From Pullichristensenella sp963930055 (GTDB lineage Bacteria; Bacillota; Clostridia; Christensenellales; Aristaeellaceae), in the NCBI GenBank assembly GCA_963930055.1, contig CAWVKS010000004.1:62001-126000 (forward strand): 64,000 nucleotides of DNA, read 5' to 3'. Positions 44,906 through 53,862 of this stretch are shown here, one piece after another. The notes under the pieces were generated by a model that was not told the DNA's origin, ran no database searches, and worked only from the letters and a program-made list of their open reading frames with translations. Numbering within the stretch: the stretch's first letter is position 1; every line of letters begins with the position of its first letter. The position numbers were made by a program, and so were the translations under genes.

Positions 44906-46243
44906 ATGACCATGAACATCATACTTTTGTCCGGCGGTTCCGGCAAACGCCTGTGGCCGCTGTCCAACGATATACGCTCCAAGCAGTTTATCAAGATCTT
45001 CAAAAAAGAGGGCGCGGGCGATGGGGAAGACGCCTACGAATCCATGTTGCAGCGCGTTTACCGGCAGATCCAGAAGATCGACACCAGCGCGCGTGTAACG
45101 GTGGCCACCTCCCGCTCGCAGGTATCGGCCATCCACAACCAGCTGGGCGACAGGGTGGCCGTTTCGGTGGAGCCCTGCCGCAAAGACACATTTCCCGCCA
45201 TCGCGCTGGCGACGGCTTATCTGGTAGATGTGCTCAAGGTGGACGAAAACGAGCCGGTCGTCGTCTGCCCGGTGGATCCCTATGTGGGCGACGAATACTT
45301 TGAGGCGCTGCGCTCGCTCGCGCGGCAAGCGGCGCGCGGGGAGGCGGAACTGGTGCTGATGGGCATCGAGCCGACCTATCCATCGGAAAAGTATGGCTAC
45401 ATCCTTCCCGAAACGAGAGACGCGGTCACGGACGTCAGGGCGTTCAAGGAGAAGCCGGACGCGGCTACGGCGGCAGGCTTTATCGCGCAGGGCGCGCTCT
45501 GGAACGGAGGCGTTTTTGCCTACAAGGCAGGGTATGTGCTGCGCAAGGCGCACGAATTGATCGCGTTTGAGGACTATCAGGATCTCTACGCAAAATACGA
45601 CACGCTGGAGCGCATTTCCTTCGACTACGCCGTGGTGGAAAGGGAAAAGCGCATACAGGTTATGCGCTACAACGGCAGCTGGAAGGATCTGGGCACGTGG
45701 AACACGCTCACGGAGGCCATGCAGGAGCCCGTGGTGGGCAAGGCCATCCTCGATAAGACCTGTTCGGACGTTCACATCGTCAACGAGATGAACTTGCCCA
45801 TACTGGCGATGGGCCTGCACGATGTGGTGATTGCCGCCAGCCCGGAGGGCATACTGGTCAGCGATAAGGAGCAGAGCTCATACATCAAGCCGTATGTGGA
45901 CGGCATCGAACAACAGATCATGTTCGCGGAAAAGTCCTGGGGCAGCTTCCGCGTGCTCGACACCGAAAAGGAGTCTTTGACCATTAAGGTGACACTCAAC
46001 GCCGGGCACAGCATGAATTATCACAGCCACGCGCGCAGGGACGAAGCGTGGGTCGTGATCTCAGGCACGGGGAAGACGGTGGTGGACGGCATGACGCAGA
46101 GCGTTCGCGCCGGGGATGTGATCACCATGAGCGCCGGTTGCCGGCATACGGTGATCGCGGAGACGGAACTCAAATTGATCGAAGTGCAGCTGGGCAAAGA
46201 GATCAGCGTCCACGACAAGCAAAAGTACGAATTGGAGTATTGA
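44906..46243 (+). CDS. manC: Mannose-1-phosphate guanylyltransferase / type II mannose-6-phosphate isomerase
   Basis: 445 residues from the ATG at 44906 (an ATG two codons later is possible; no strong ribosome site). N-terminal nucleotidyltransferase: ILLSGGSGKRLWPLSNDIRS (about 6) and FKEKPDAATAAGF near residue 180. The C-terminal cupin (about 355-430) includes GHSMNYHSHARRDEAWVVIS, the metal-binding phosphomannose isomerase II domain. It makes GDP-mannose for gmd and might partly replace the frameshifted manA. It lies between fcl and manA in one transcript. Confidence 0.92.
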   Translation: MTMNIILLSGGSGKRLWPLSNDIRSKQFIKIFKKEGAGDGEDAYESMLQRVYRQIQKIDTSARVTVATSRSQVSAIHNQLGDRVAVSVEPCRKDTFPAIALATAYLVDVLKVDENEPVVVCPVDPYVGDEYFEALRSLARQAARGEAELVLMGIEPTYPSEKYGYILPETRDAVTDVRAFKEKPDAATAAGFIAQGALWNGGVFAYKAGYVLRKAHELIAFEDYQDLYAKYDTLERISFDYAVVEREKRIQVMRYNGSWKDLGTWNTLTEAMQEPVVGKAILDKTCSDVHIVNEMNLPILAMGLHDVVIAASPEGILVSDKEQSSYIKPYVDGIEQQIMFAEKSWGSFRVLDTEKESLTIKVTLNAGHSMNYHSHARRDEAWVVISGTGKTVVDGMTQSVRAGDVITMSAGCRHTVIAETELKLIEVQLGKEISVHDKQKYELEY

Positions 46244-46245
46244 AC

Positions 46246-47225
46246 GTGCAATTTGGGCCGTTTTTGCTCGCCCCCTCCGGCAAGGACTACCTCTGGGGTG
46301 GGAAAAGGTTAAAAGATGAATATGGAAAGGCCATGGACGTGACGCCGCTGGCGGAGACGTGGGAGTGCAGTACCCACCCGGACGGCCCCAGCCGTGTGGT
46401 CAGCGGGCGTTCGCCGGACGCACACTGGCGGATGTGCTCAAAGAACATCCGGAATTTCTCGGCGCGCATTGCCGGGACCGCGGCGATTTGCCCATCCTCA
46501 TCAAGCTGATCGACGCCAAAGAGGATCTTTCGGTGCAGGTGCATCCGACGGATGAATACGCCGGGGAGCATGAGAACGGCCAGCTCGGGAAGACGGAGAT
46601 GTGGTATGTGCTCGACGCCGCCCGGGGGAGCAAACTGGTCTATGGTCTGAGCCGCAGCGTCGAAGAGGAGGAGATGCGGCGGGCGTTGCAAAATGGCACG
46701 GTGGAACGCTATTTGCGCAGGGTCGAGATCGAAAAGGACGATCTTTTTTATATCCCGGCGGGCACGATCCACGCGATCGGCGCGGGCGCGCTGATCGCGG
46801 AGGTGCAGGAGAATAGCAATTTAACCTATCGCCTTTACGACTATGACCGCGTCGATAAAAATGGCCGCAAGCGGGCGCTGAACATCGAAAAGGCGCTGGA
46901 AGTCGCCGACCTCAGCGGCAGCGCGGAGCCGCGCCAGCCGCTGCGCGTGCTCAAGTATCGTCAGGGCGCGGCTACGGAGTTGTTGTGCCGCTGCCGCTAT
47001 TTCGAGGTATACCGCATGCTGGTGAATACGGAACGACGGCAAACGTTGTTTTATCGCGCGGACGCGATGAGCTTCCGCGTGCTGCTGTGTCTCAAAGGCT
47101 GCGGAACGCTTTCGGGCGTCGAGGGGCAAATGAATATCTATAAAGGGGATTGCGTCTTTTTCCCGGCGGACTGTGCGCCGGTGCGCCTGCATGGGCAGAT
47201 GCAGCTTCTGGATGTGCGCGGCTGA
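46246..47225 (+). pseudogene. manA: Class I mannose-6-phosphate isomerase, frameshifted
   Basis: It starts at GTG 46246, two bases after the manC stop. The first ~54 codons (FGPFLLAPSGKDYLWGGKRL) are in one frame. After about 46408 the protein continues in another frame (FAGRTLADVLKEHPEFLGA, then the metal-binding DLSVQVHPTDEYAGEHENG and AGTIHAIGAGALIAEVQENS) to 47225. Addition of one G in GGGCG restores the frame. All metal ligands and the full length are otherwise present. The disruption may be recent or an assembly error. Confidence 0.9.
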
Positions 47226-47248
47226 AAACGGCGCGCGGGAGGTTGGAT

Positions 47249-48940
47249 ATGAGAGACTACATGGCGGAATACGGCCGTTGGCGTGAAAAGGCCACGGAAG
47301 ATCAGGATGTGCGCGCGGAATTGCTTTCAATGGATGATAAGCAGATCGAGGACGCGTTTTACCGCGACCTGGCTTTCGGGACGGGCGGCCTGCGCGGCCT
47401 GATTGGCGCGGGCACCAACCGCATGAACGTTTACACTGTCGCCAAGGCGTCGCAGGGGTTGGCGAACGCCGTCAAGCGGCGGACAGGAACGGGAAAGATC
47501 GCCGTTTCCTACGACAGCCGCATTAAATCGCAACTGTTTGCGCAGGTGGCGGCGGGCGTGTTCGCCGCCAACGGCCTGACGGCATACGTCTATCCGCAAC
47601 TGATGCCCACGCCCTGCCTGTCCTTCGCGGTGCGGCGGTTGGGCTGCGATGCCGGAGTGATGATCACAGCCTCCCACAACCCCGCGAGATACAATGGCTA
47701 CAAGGTCTATGGCAGCGACGGTTGTCAGATTACCACGCGTGCGGCGGACGCCATCCTCGCGGAGATCGAGGCGCTCGACATCTTTTCGGACGTGCGGCGG
47801 ACGCCTTTCGCGGAGGGTGTGAAGAATGGGCGCATACGCTGGATCGACGAGGAGGTCTATACGGCTTTCACTGAAGCGGTCAAGGCGCAGAGCGTGCTGG
47901 GAACGGCCAGAGTCGACAAGAACGTTTCCATCGTCTATACGCCGCTCAATGGTACGGGGCTGCGGCCCGTGCTGCGCGTCCTGCGCGAGGCGGGCTACGC
48001 GAACATCGCCATCGTCAAAGAGCAGGAGATGCCGGATGGGAATTTTCCCACCTGTCCGTACCCCAATCCGGAGATCCGGGAAGCCATGGCGCTGGGCATG
48101 GAGTACGCTGCGCGGCAAAACGCCGACCTGTTGTTGGCTACGGATCCGGACTGCGACCGCGTAGGCGTCGCTGTGCGCGACGGCAGGGGGGAATATGTAC
48201 TGCTTTCCGGCAACGAGACGGGCGTTTTGCTCCTGGACTATATCTGCGCGCGCCGGCAGGAGAACGGAACCATGCCGGTTTCGCCTGTGTTTGTCAAGAC
48301 CATCGTTACCACCGATATGGCCGAGCAGGTGGCCGCGCATTACGGCGTGGAGACGGTCAACGTTCTGACAGGCTTTAAATTCATCGGCGAACAGATCGGG
48401 CTTCTGGAAAAAGCGGGACAGGCGGAGCGCTATATCTTCGGCTTTGAGGAGTCCTACGGCTATCTGAGCGGGACGCATGTGCGCGACAAAGACGCGGTGA
48501 ACGCCTCGCTGCTGATTTGCGAGATGTACGCCTTCTATGCCGCGCGGGGCACGAGCCTGCTGGAGAAGCTGGAAGAATTGTACAAGACCTACGGCTACCG
48601 CCTCAATACGCTGCACAGCTACACGTTCGAAGGCAGCGCCGGCCTTGCGCGCATGGGAACGATCATGGCCTCGCTGCGGGGCGGCGTCGAGCGCTTCGGA
48701 CCCAGGGCGGTGCGGGAATGTCTCGATTACAGCGCCGGGCTGGAGGGCCTGCCAAAGAGCGACGTGCTCAAATACATCCTCGAAGACGGCTGTTCGCTGG
48801 TCGTGCGGCCCAGCGGTACGGAACCAAAACTGAAGGCCTACGTAAGCGTCAGGGCCGAGAATCGGGAACTGGCAGCGCGTCTGGAAAAAGAGATTGTCGA
48901 AGCGTTCGAAGGGTGCTTTTCCGGGAGGAATGTGCTATAA
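47249..48940 (+). CDS. Phosphomannomutase/phosphoglucomutase
   Basis: 563 residues from the ATG at 47249 (GGGAGG upstream). Alpha-D-phosphohexomutase family with all four domains: active-site serine loop GVMITASHNPARYNGYKVY (about 138), metal loop LLLATDPDCDRVGVAV (about 292), sugar-binding loop FGFEESYGYLSGTHVRDKDA (about 397) and phosphate-binding VRPSGTEPKLKAY (about 520). The long form is typical of Firmicutes PgcA-type enzymes. It interconverts hexose 6- and 1-phosphates, giving mannose-1-phosphate to ManC, and glucose-1-phosphate more generally. Confidence 0.93.
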   Translation: MRDYMAEYGRWREKATEDQDVRAELLSMDDKQIEDAFYRDLAFGTGGLRGLIGAGTNRMNVYTVAKASQGLANAVKRRTGTGKIAVSYDSRIKSQLFAQVAAGVFAANGLTAYVYPQLMPTPCLSFAVRRLGCDAGVMITASHNPARYNGYKVYGSDGCQITTRAADAILAEIEALDIFSDVRRTPFAEGVKNGRIRWIDEEVYTAFTEAVKAQSVLGTARVDKNVSIVYTPLNGTGLRPVLRVLREAGYANIAIVKEQEMPDGNFPTCPYPNPEIREAMALGMEYAARQNADLLLATDPDCDRVGVAVRDGRGEYVLLSGNETGVLLLDYICARRQENGTMPVSPVFVKTIVTTDMAEQVAAHYGVETVNVLTGFKFIGEQIGLLEKAGQAERYIFGFEESYGYLSGTHVRDKDAVNASLLICEMYAFYAARGTSLLEKLEELYKTYGYRLNTLHSYTFEGSAGLARMGTIMASLRGGVERFGPRAVRECLDYSAGLEGLPKSDVLKYILEDGCSLVVRPSGTEPKLKAYVSVRAENRELAARLEKEIVEAFEGCFSGRNVL

Positions 48941-49012
48941 TAGATATGCGTTGCCGACGAGGCGACGATGCGTGCGCCATGCTCAGATCCGTGGCGACTT
49001 TCTTGGGGGAAA

Positions 49013-49530
49013 ATGCGATACGATTACTTAGTCGTTGGTGCCGGCCTCTATGGCTCGGCCTTTGCTCACGAAGCCCGCAGGCATGGCAAGTCTGTCCTCG
49101 TCGTTGACAAACGCTTCGCACATCGCCGGCAACGTCTATACTGAGCGCGTCGATGGGATCAACGTCCACAAGTACGGCGCGCACATCTTTCACACGAACG
49201 ACAAGCGCGTGTGGGAGTATGTAAATCAGTTCGCCACTTTCCACCGCTTCACCAATTCCCCGATCGCCAACTACAAGGGCGAACTGTACTCCATGCCCTT
49301 CAACATGTATACCTTCAATAAGATGTGGGGCGTGGTCACGCCCGAGGAAGGGGCGGCGAAGCTCGCCGCGCAGCGCCGGGAGATCCAGGGCGAGCCGAGG
49401 AATCTCGAGGAACAGGCCATTTCCTTGGTCGGGCGGGACATCTACGAAAAGCTGGTCAAGGGGTATACGGAGAAGTAGTGGGGGCGTTCCTGCAAAGAGC
49501 CGCGGCGCTGGAGATGTGCGGGCGGGAGTT
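49013..49530 (+). pseudogene. glf: UDP-galactopyranose mutase, frameshifted and truncated
   Basis: ATG 49013 begins the FAD-binding Rossmann start YDYLVVGAGLYGSAFAHEAR and runs to VVDKR. One extra T near 49111 shifts the frame, after which SHIAGNVYTERVDGINVHKY, GAHIFHTNDKRVWEYVNQF and MPFNMYTFNKMWGV follow to KLVKGYTEK. There CAG-to-TAG creates a stop (49474-49476); WGRSCKE after it is still Glf-like, then homology ends. Only about 155 of the usual ~370 residues remain, so this is a true remnant. Its product makes UDP-galactofuranose. Confidence 0.85.
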
Positions 49531-49594
49531 TGGCCAAAGCTAGTTTGCACACCACATACCGCGTGAAGGAAAGGAATGTTTTAAAAGCAGAACG

Positions 49595-50050
49595 ATGCGG
49601 CACGACATGCACGACCGACGGAATGCGATTTATTTTCTCCCCGCCGTCCTCTGGCTGGGCATCATCTTCTTTCTCTCCGGGCAGACGGGGGAGCAGACGG
49701 CGTCGTTGAGTCTGTCCATCGCGCGGTGGCTGATGCGGTTTTTCCCCGGCGCGTCGGAGGCGGGGCTGCACATGTGGCTGCGCAAGCTGGCGCATATCGG
49801 CGTGTATTTCGTCGAAGGCGCGCTGCTGTTTCCCGCCCTGCGCCGCACGCTGCGGGGCGCGGGGAAGGGCTTTGCCGCCGCGCTTGTGCTGTGCGCGTTG
49901 ATCGCCGCGGCGGACGAGGCGCACAAGGCGCTGATCCCAGGCCGGCACTGTTCGTGGGATGAGGCGGGGCTGAACATTCTCGGCGCATTCCTCGGCGCGG
50001 GGGCGGTGTTGATCGTTGGCGCTTTGAGGGCGCGAAGAAGGAAAAATTGA
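49595..50050 (+). CDS. VanZ-like membrane protein
   Basis: 151 residues, about four hydrophobic segments. VanZ family (PF04892) motifs are seen: LPAVLWLGIIFFLSGQTGEQ at the N-terminus, LRKLAHIGVYFVEGALLFPA (about 62) and DEAHKALIPGRHCSWDEAGL (about 109), the latter matching DExxQxxxPGR...DxxxN. VanZ gives low-level teicoplanin resistance in enterococci, but most chromosomal members have no known role. An upstream TTG/GTG start is possible; the chosen ATG is within a weak ribosome context. Confidence 0.85.
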   Translation: MRHDMHDRRNAIYFLPAVLWLGIIFFLSGQTGEQTASLSLSIARWLMRFFPGASEAGLHMWLRKLAHIGVYFVEGALLFPALRRTLRGAGKGFAAALVLCALIAAADEAHKALIPGRHCSWDEAGLNILGAFLGAGAVLIVGALRARRRKN

Positions 50051-50162
50051 ACGGCAGGCAGGAATACCCGAAAAACCATATTGCAGAATTTGGCGCTGGA
50101 ATGCTTTTCCGGCGCCTTTTTTTATTGTTATATCTACGGGTGGGTATTATATGAGCTGATTG

Positions 50163-50520
50163 CGTGTTTATCAATTCCAACATATCGGACTATTCCTGCG
50201 GGATGATCGTCAACTTTGTCCACTATCGCAATTGCGGGGCTGCGATGATCCGGCAGGGGATGTGGGATAAGTATTACTGTTCGTTCGCTGGACTGAAGTC
50301 GGATGATATCCGTATGAGTCCGTTTATCGATCCCGCGTATTGCTAAGACATGCTGCTTCCGCGGCTTTTCAACGGTACGCTTCGCTTTTACGCGACAGGA
50401 CATGCCTATGGAAGGCTTGCCAAGACCACGATTCTCGCGGATCACCCGTTGACGCAGAAGCATCTCAATGTCTGCGACAATACCAGGAATTGCGGGAAAT
50501 GCAAAAAGTGCGCTAGGACG
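50163..50520 (+). pseudogene. Remnant of a polysaccharide-locus protein with C-x2-C-x2-C motif
   Basis: Two same-frame stretches separated by a TAA at 50344: SDYSCGMIVNFVHYRNCGAA, followed by FAGLKSDDIRMSPF, then YGRLAKTTILADHPLTQKHL and VCDNTRNCGKCKKCARTLAT. The Cys motif followed by RTL resembles a C-terminal segment I associate with PP-loop/asparagine-synthase-like proteins found in polysaccharide loci, but the assignment is weak. No valid start, truncated at both ends. Confidence 0.4.
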
Positions 50521-50530
50521 CTCGCCACGT

Positions 50531-51281
50531 TTTCTTTTTGCCACCATGGCGATTCGAGTGCGGAAAAGGCTCCCTTGTGCGCGGACAAAAGGGGGCTCTT
50601 TTTCCGCGACGCATGTGGCAGACCGCGCAGGAAACCGTGGCGAGCTTTGTTGTGGCGACTGCGTCGCTGGCTCCGTTGGACGCTGGCGTGTTTGTAGTGC
50701 GACGCTTGCGCCCGCTTTCTGGCTCTGCCCCAAGCTCGTTCGGCAATCCTTCCGGGTTTTCGCGCATTCGCCCGGATCCTTGCCTTCGCTTTGGTACTGC
50801 GATTTTTCCGGGCATAATGCCCGGCGCTTTTCAGAATGCGGCGTATTTCATCCGTCCGAATGCCTGCGCCCAAGATTCATCCCTTTTTGCGCAATTCAGC
50901 GATATATAATTTCGCGCGCCCATCCCCGCCACGCGGGGATCCTTGCCCATGCCGGTGCAAACCATCTTCCGGCTTTGCGTCAAAAACCGGCAGGGAAGCG
51001 GCAAATGCCCCTTGGCGTTAGGGCGTCTCCTTGCGCTAGGGGCGCTGTTGGGAATAGCCGCGATCCTTATATACACGCACGCGGACGACACGCCCCTTTC
51101 CTCCCCGCGGCAGGTTTTCCACTGTCTGGGGGAATATCACCGGCTGCAAAAAAACCGAGCCAGGAGAATAAAAAAGAATCATGGCCATCGGCTTAGCCGG
51201 TAGCCATGATTTGCCGTCATTACAGCTACACCCTTATGGCAAAGCCAACCTTGAAAAGCGGGTGTTCGCGTAATGCCTGTT
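50531..51281. other. ~750 bases without a convincing gene, left of the tandem IS elements
   Basis: Pyrimidine-biased on the + strand (38 of 60 in the stretch sampled at 50761), like the spacer after the IS3 element. It contains a long imperfect hairpin around 50559-50605 (GGAAAAGGCTCCCTT paired with AAGGGGGCTCTTTTTCC) and a strong two-level hairpin at 51177-51211. No reading frame has a recognised domain. Confidence 0.45.
51177..51211. terminator. Two-level hairpin
   Basis: Outer stem AATCATGGC / GCCATGATT (51177-51185 with 51203-51211) enclosing an inner CGGC-TTA-GCCG stem; left side preceded by an A run, so it could terminate minus-strand transcription. Confidence 0.55.
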
Positions 51282-51284
51282 TGG

Positions 51285-51902
51285 TCAGACCGACCGAAAA
51301 CGGGCACGAATCTCATAAAGAGCCAAGAGGGGAGCCTGATCGAAAGAATGGACAGGGAATTGCGTTTCAAACCGTTCGACCTGGCGCATGAGAAACGGAA
51401 TGACACCGACGTTGGCGCGGAAGCCAAGCACAAGACACAGCATGGAACGGCCATAGGGTTCGCGCACATCTTCGTAGTTCTGCAATATCCATTGCGAACA
51501 GTTTTCCTCACACCTGGCCATGAACCGAACGCAGTTTTCAATCGCGTTGTCGTTAAAGGTTTTCAGGATCAGACGCCGGATTTCCGGCAATGCCTCCTCC
51601 TCCCGTTTCAACAGCTTTTCAAGCAGCGCCCCGCGAACATCGGGCGCCAGCGTCTGCCGGAGCATACGCAGCAATCTGCCGGTATCCTCTTCCCGCTCCA
51701 ACGCAACCATCTGCTGTGTGGCGTCGGGAAGCGCAATTCCTCTTTGGGCCGCCAACCCGCGCAATGCGGGCAGCATTTTATCCACAGAAGATACCGCCTC
51801 CGGCATCAGCAACATGGAATACTCAAGCCGTGCCGCCGAGTGTTCCTTCACGGGATGCTGGTGAAACCAGTCCCTTGTGAGCAGCTTTACAGGCTCCTTC
51901 AA
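51285..51902 (-). CDS. Passenger protein of the IS1182-like element (HEAT-like, unknown)
   Basis: 205 residues from a TTG start at 51902, seven bases after GGGGAGGGAG (minus strand). I do not recognise a named family. It is helical and repetitive, with no Cys-metal or nuclease motif I can see: DWFHQHPVKEHSAARLEYSM near the start, PEIRRLILKTFNDNAIENCV (about 110) and REPYGRSMLCLVLGFRANVG (about 150), in the style of HEAT-like scaffold proteins. The stop TGA is completed by a base of the flanking TGGT duplication at 51285. It is transcribed divergently from the transposase across a ~140-base gap. Its conservation with the element suggests a role in transposition or its control (inference). Confidence 0.65.
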   Translation of the reverse strand: MKEPVKLLTRDWFHQHPVKEHSAARLEYSMLLMPEAVSSVDKMLPALRGLAAQRGIALPDATQQMVALEREEDTGRLLRMLRQTLAPDVRGALLEKLLKREEEALPEIRRLILKTFNDNAIENCVRFMARCEENCSQWILQNYEDVREPYGRSMLCLVLGFRANVGVIPFLMRQVERFETQFPVHSFDQAPLLALYEIRARFRSV

Positions 51903-53858
51903 CGCTTCTCCCTCCCCTGAAAAAGTGAAATATCTCTTGGAAAACCAAAAGGATATTTCCGCTTCATGTCGAATTATATATGTATACGGGCGATTCGTCA
52001 ACATCCCGCACCGGGCGGACAGTATCGATTGGGAGGCTGTTTCATGGGCTATATCACCGGCACGGACAGCAGACAGATGACCTTGGGCATATGGTGCGTC
52101 GAGGACGAAGTTTCACACGACAGCCCCGTATGGTTCATTGCGGTGTTTGTGGACGGACTGGACCTGGAAGCGCTGGGGTTCGAGCACGCCCCGCCCGCGG
52201 CCACGGGCCGGCCACCTTACAGCCCCTACGACCTGGTGAAGCTGTACATCTATGGCTACCTCAACGGGATACGCTCCTCCCGGCGCCTGATGCGGGAATG
52301 CCGGCGCAACGTCGAACTGTTCCTTCTACTCAACCGCCTGTGCCCGGACTTCCGCACCATCGCCGACTTCCGCAAAAGGCACGGGAAACTGCTCAAAAAG
52401 ATATTTCTCATCTTCGTGCAGGCCTGCCGGGAAATGAAGCTCATGGACGCGCAGACGCTCTGTCTGGACGGAACCACCGTCCGCGCGGTCAACGGCAAAA
52501 AGCAGGCGACCAGCGCCGAACTGAGCCGCAAGAAGCTGGAGTACGCCCGCGCGCAGCTGGCGGCTGTGGAGAAATATCTGGACACACTGGACGAAAACGA
52601 CCTCCACGAGGAGCGGATCGACCATCCCTTTGCGCTGGACCTGGACAGGGACCGCCTGCCCGACCCGCAGTGGCTCAAAGAGCGCATCGCCTTTCACGAA
52701 AAATGCCTGCGAGAGATGGAAGAAAGTGGCCGGAAGTCCCTGACGTTCACCGACCCGGAAAGCGCCATGATGCCCGCGAAAGAGGGCGGCATAAAGGCCT
52801 GCTACAATGTGCAGACGGTCGTGGACGCGGGAAGCCACATGGTCGTGGACTTTCATGTCACCCACAGCCCCAGCGACCGGGGCCAGATCAGCAAAAGCAT
52901 GGCGCTGTGCAAAGAGGAGCTGGGGCTTGAGGCCGTATCCGTCATCGCGGACAAGGGGTATGAGAGCGCGAAGGACATCCAGGAGTGCCTCATGAGCGGC
53001 GTTGTGGCGGACGTGGGATTTATTCAGGACCGGGAGGAACGGGTGTTTCCGCTGGACTACGTGGAGCGGGAGATAACGGCGGAAATGAAGGCTTCTGCCA
53101 AACCCGAGGACATCCAGGCCTGCCTCCACGCGGGTGTGCTGCCAGACCGCTACGAAAACACCAACATCCGCATCCAACTGCAATCCCTGGGGCCGGTCAG
53201 CTGTTTCATCCGCCACGAAGACGGCCGGGTCACCTGCCCTATGGGGAGGGAACTGTTCAAACAGAAGGCCACCCGGTACGGCATTGAGTATTCCAGCAAA
53301 GAGGCCTGCCGCACCTGCCCCAACCGCTGCACCGACTCCCGAAAGGAAAAGCACGTCAATATTGGCCACAACAGCCGCTATGTCCCCGTGCGCATGTATG
53401 GAGACCCCCGGTATCCGCTCCAACAAATCCCGGACGCGGAACAGCGCAGCCCGTACAATAACTTCGGCAAACTGAAGCGGGCGGAAAAGCGGGTGATGGT
53501 CTTTATCCAGCGGGACGTGCAGAAGCAGAAACTGCGGCAGCGCACCAGCGAGCATCCCTTCGGAACCATCAAGCATTACGACGGCGCCGGCCACTTCCTG
53601 TGCAAAGGGAAGGAGAAGGTCACAGCGGAGTTTGCCCTGTCCGCGCTGTCCTACAATATCCGCAGGGCGATCAACATATGCGGAGGCGTACAAAATCTCA
53701 TTGAGCGCTACCGCAGGATAACGATGCCCAAAATGCGGGAAATCGCGGGTGTTTGAGGGGAAGCTCTCTCTTTTTCGTTGATTTGGGTGGGATTTGAGGT
53801 GCTTTGCAGCGGATATAACGAAATATCCGTCTGAAAACAGGAGTTTTCAGACGGACTG
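51286..53858. mobile_element. IS1182-like element with passenger gene, copy 1
   Basis: 2573 bases. Ends are imperfect inverted repeats: left CAGACCGACCGAAAAC (51286-51301), right (reverse complement, ending 53858) CAGTCCGTCTGAAAAC. The tetramer TGGT lies immediately outside at 51282-51285 and 53859-53862. It holds a 570-residue transposase on + and a divergent 205-residue passenger gene on -. A second copy follows in tandem after the shared TGGT. Confidence 0.85.
52044..53756 (+). CDS. IS1182-family transposase, copy 1
   Basis: 570 residues from the ATG at 52044 after GGGAGG. N-terminal DUF772-type segment (PPYSPYDLVKLYIYGYLNGI, then RSSRRLMRECRRNVELFLLL and DFRTIADFRKRHG). The DDE core has LCLDGTTVRAVNGKK (about 142), VIADKGYESAKD (about 306) and the later SEHPFGTIKHYDG with the Glu. 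A Cys cluster CRTCPNRCTDSRKEK (about 428) is typical of IS1182 transposases. Intact, so potentially active. Confidence 0.94.
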   Translation: MGYITGTDSRQMTLGIWCVEDEVSHDSPVWFIAVFVDGLDLEALGFEHAPPAATGRPPYSPYDLVKLYIYGYLNGIRSSRRLMRECRRNVELFLLLNRLCPDFRTIADFRKRHGKLLKKIFLIFVQACREMKLMDAQTLCLDGTTVRAVNGKKQATSAELSRKKLEYARAQLAAVEKYLDTLDENDLHEERIDHPFALDLDRDRLPDPQWLKERIAFHEKCLREMEESGRKSLTFTDPESAMMPAKEGGIKACYNVQTVVDAGSHMVVDFHVTHSPSDRGQISKSMALCKEELGLEAVSVIADKGYESAKDIQECLMSGVVADVGFIQDREERVFPLDYVEREITAEMKASAKPEDIQACLHAGVLPDRYENTNIRIQLQSLGPVSCFIRHEDGRVTCPMGRELFKQKATRYGIEYSSKEACRTCPNRCTDSRKEKHVNIGHNSRYVPVRMYGDPRYPLQQIPDAEQRSPYNNFGKLKRAEKRVMVFIQRDVQKQKLRQRTSEHPFGTIKHYDGAGHFLCKGKEKVTAEFALSALSYNIRRAINICGGVQNLIERYRRITMPKMREIAGV

Positions 53859-53862
53859 TGGT
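53859..53862. repeat. TGGT tetramer shared between the two tandem IS copies
   Basis: The same TGGT is found at 51282-51285, 53859-53862 and 56435-56438, i.e. on both sides of each copy. The pattern fits a four-base target duplication in a tandem arrangement. Confidence 0.8.
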
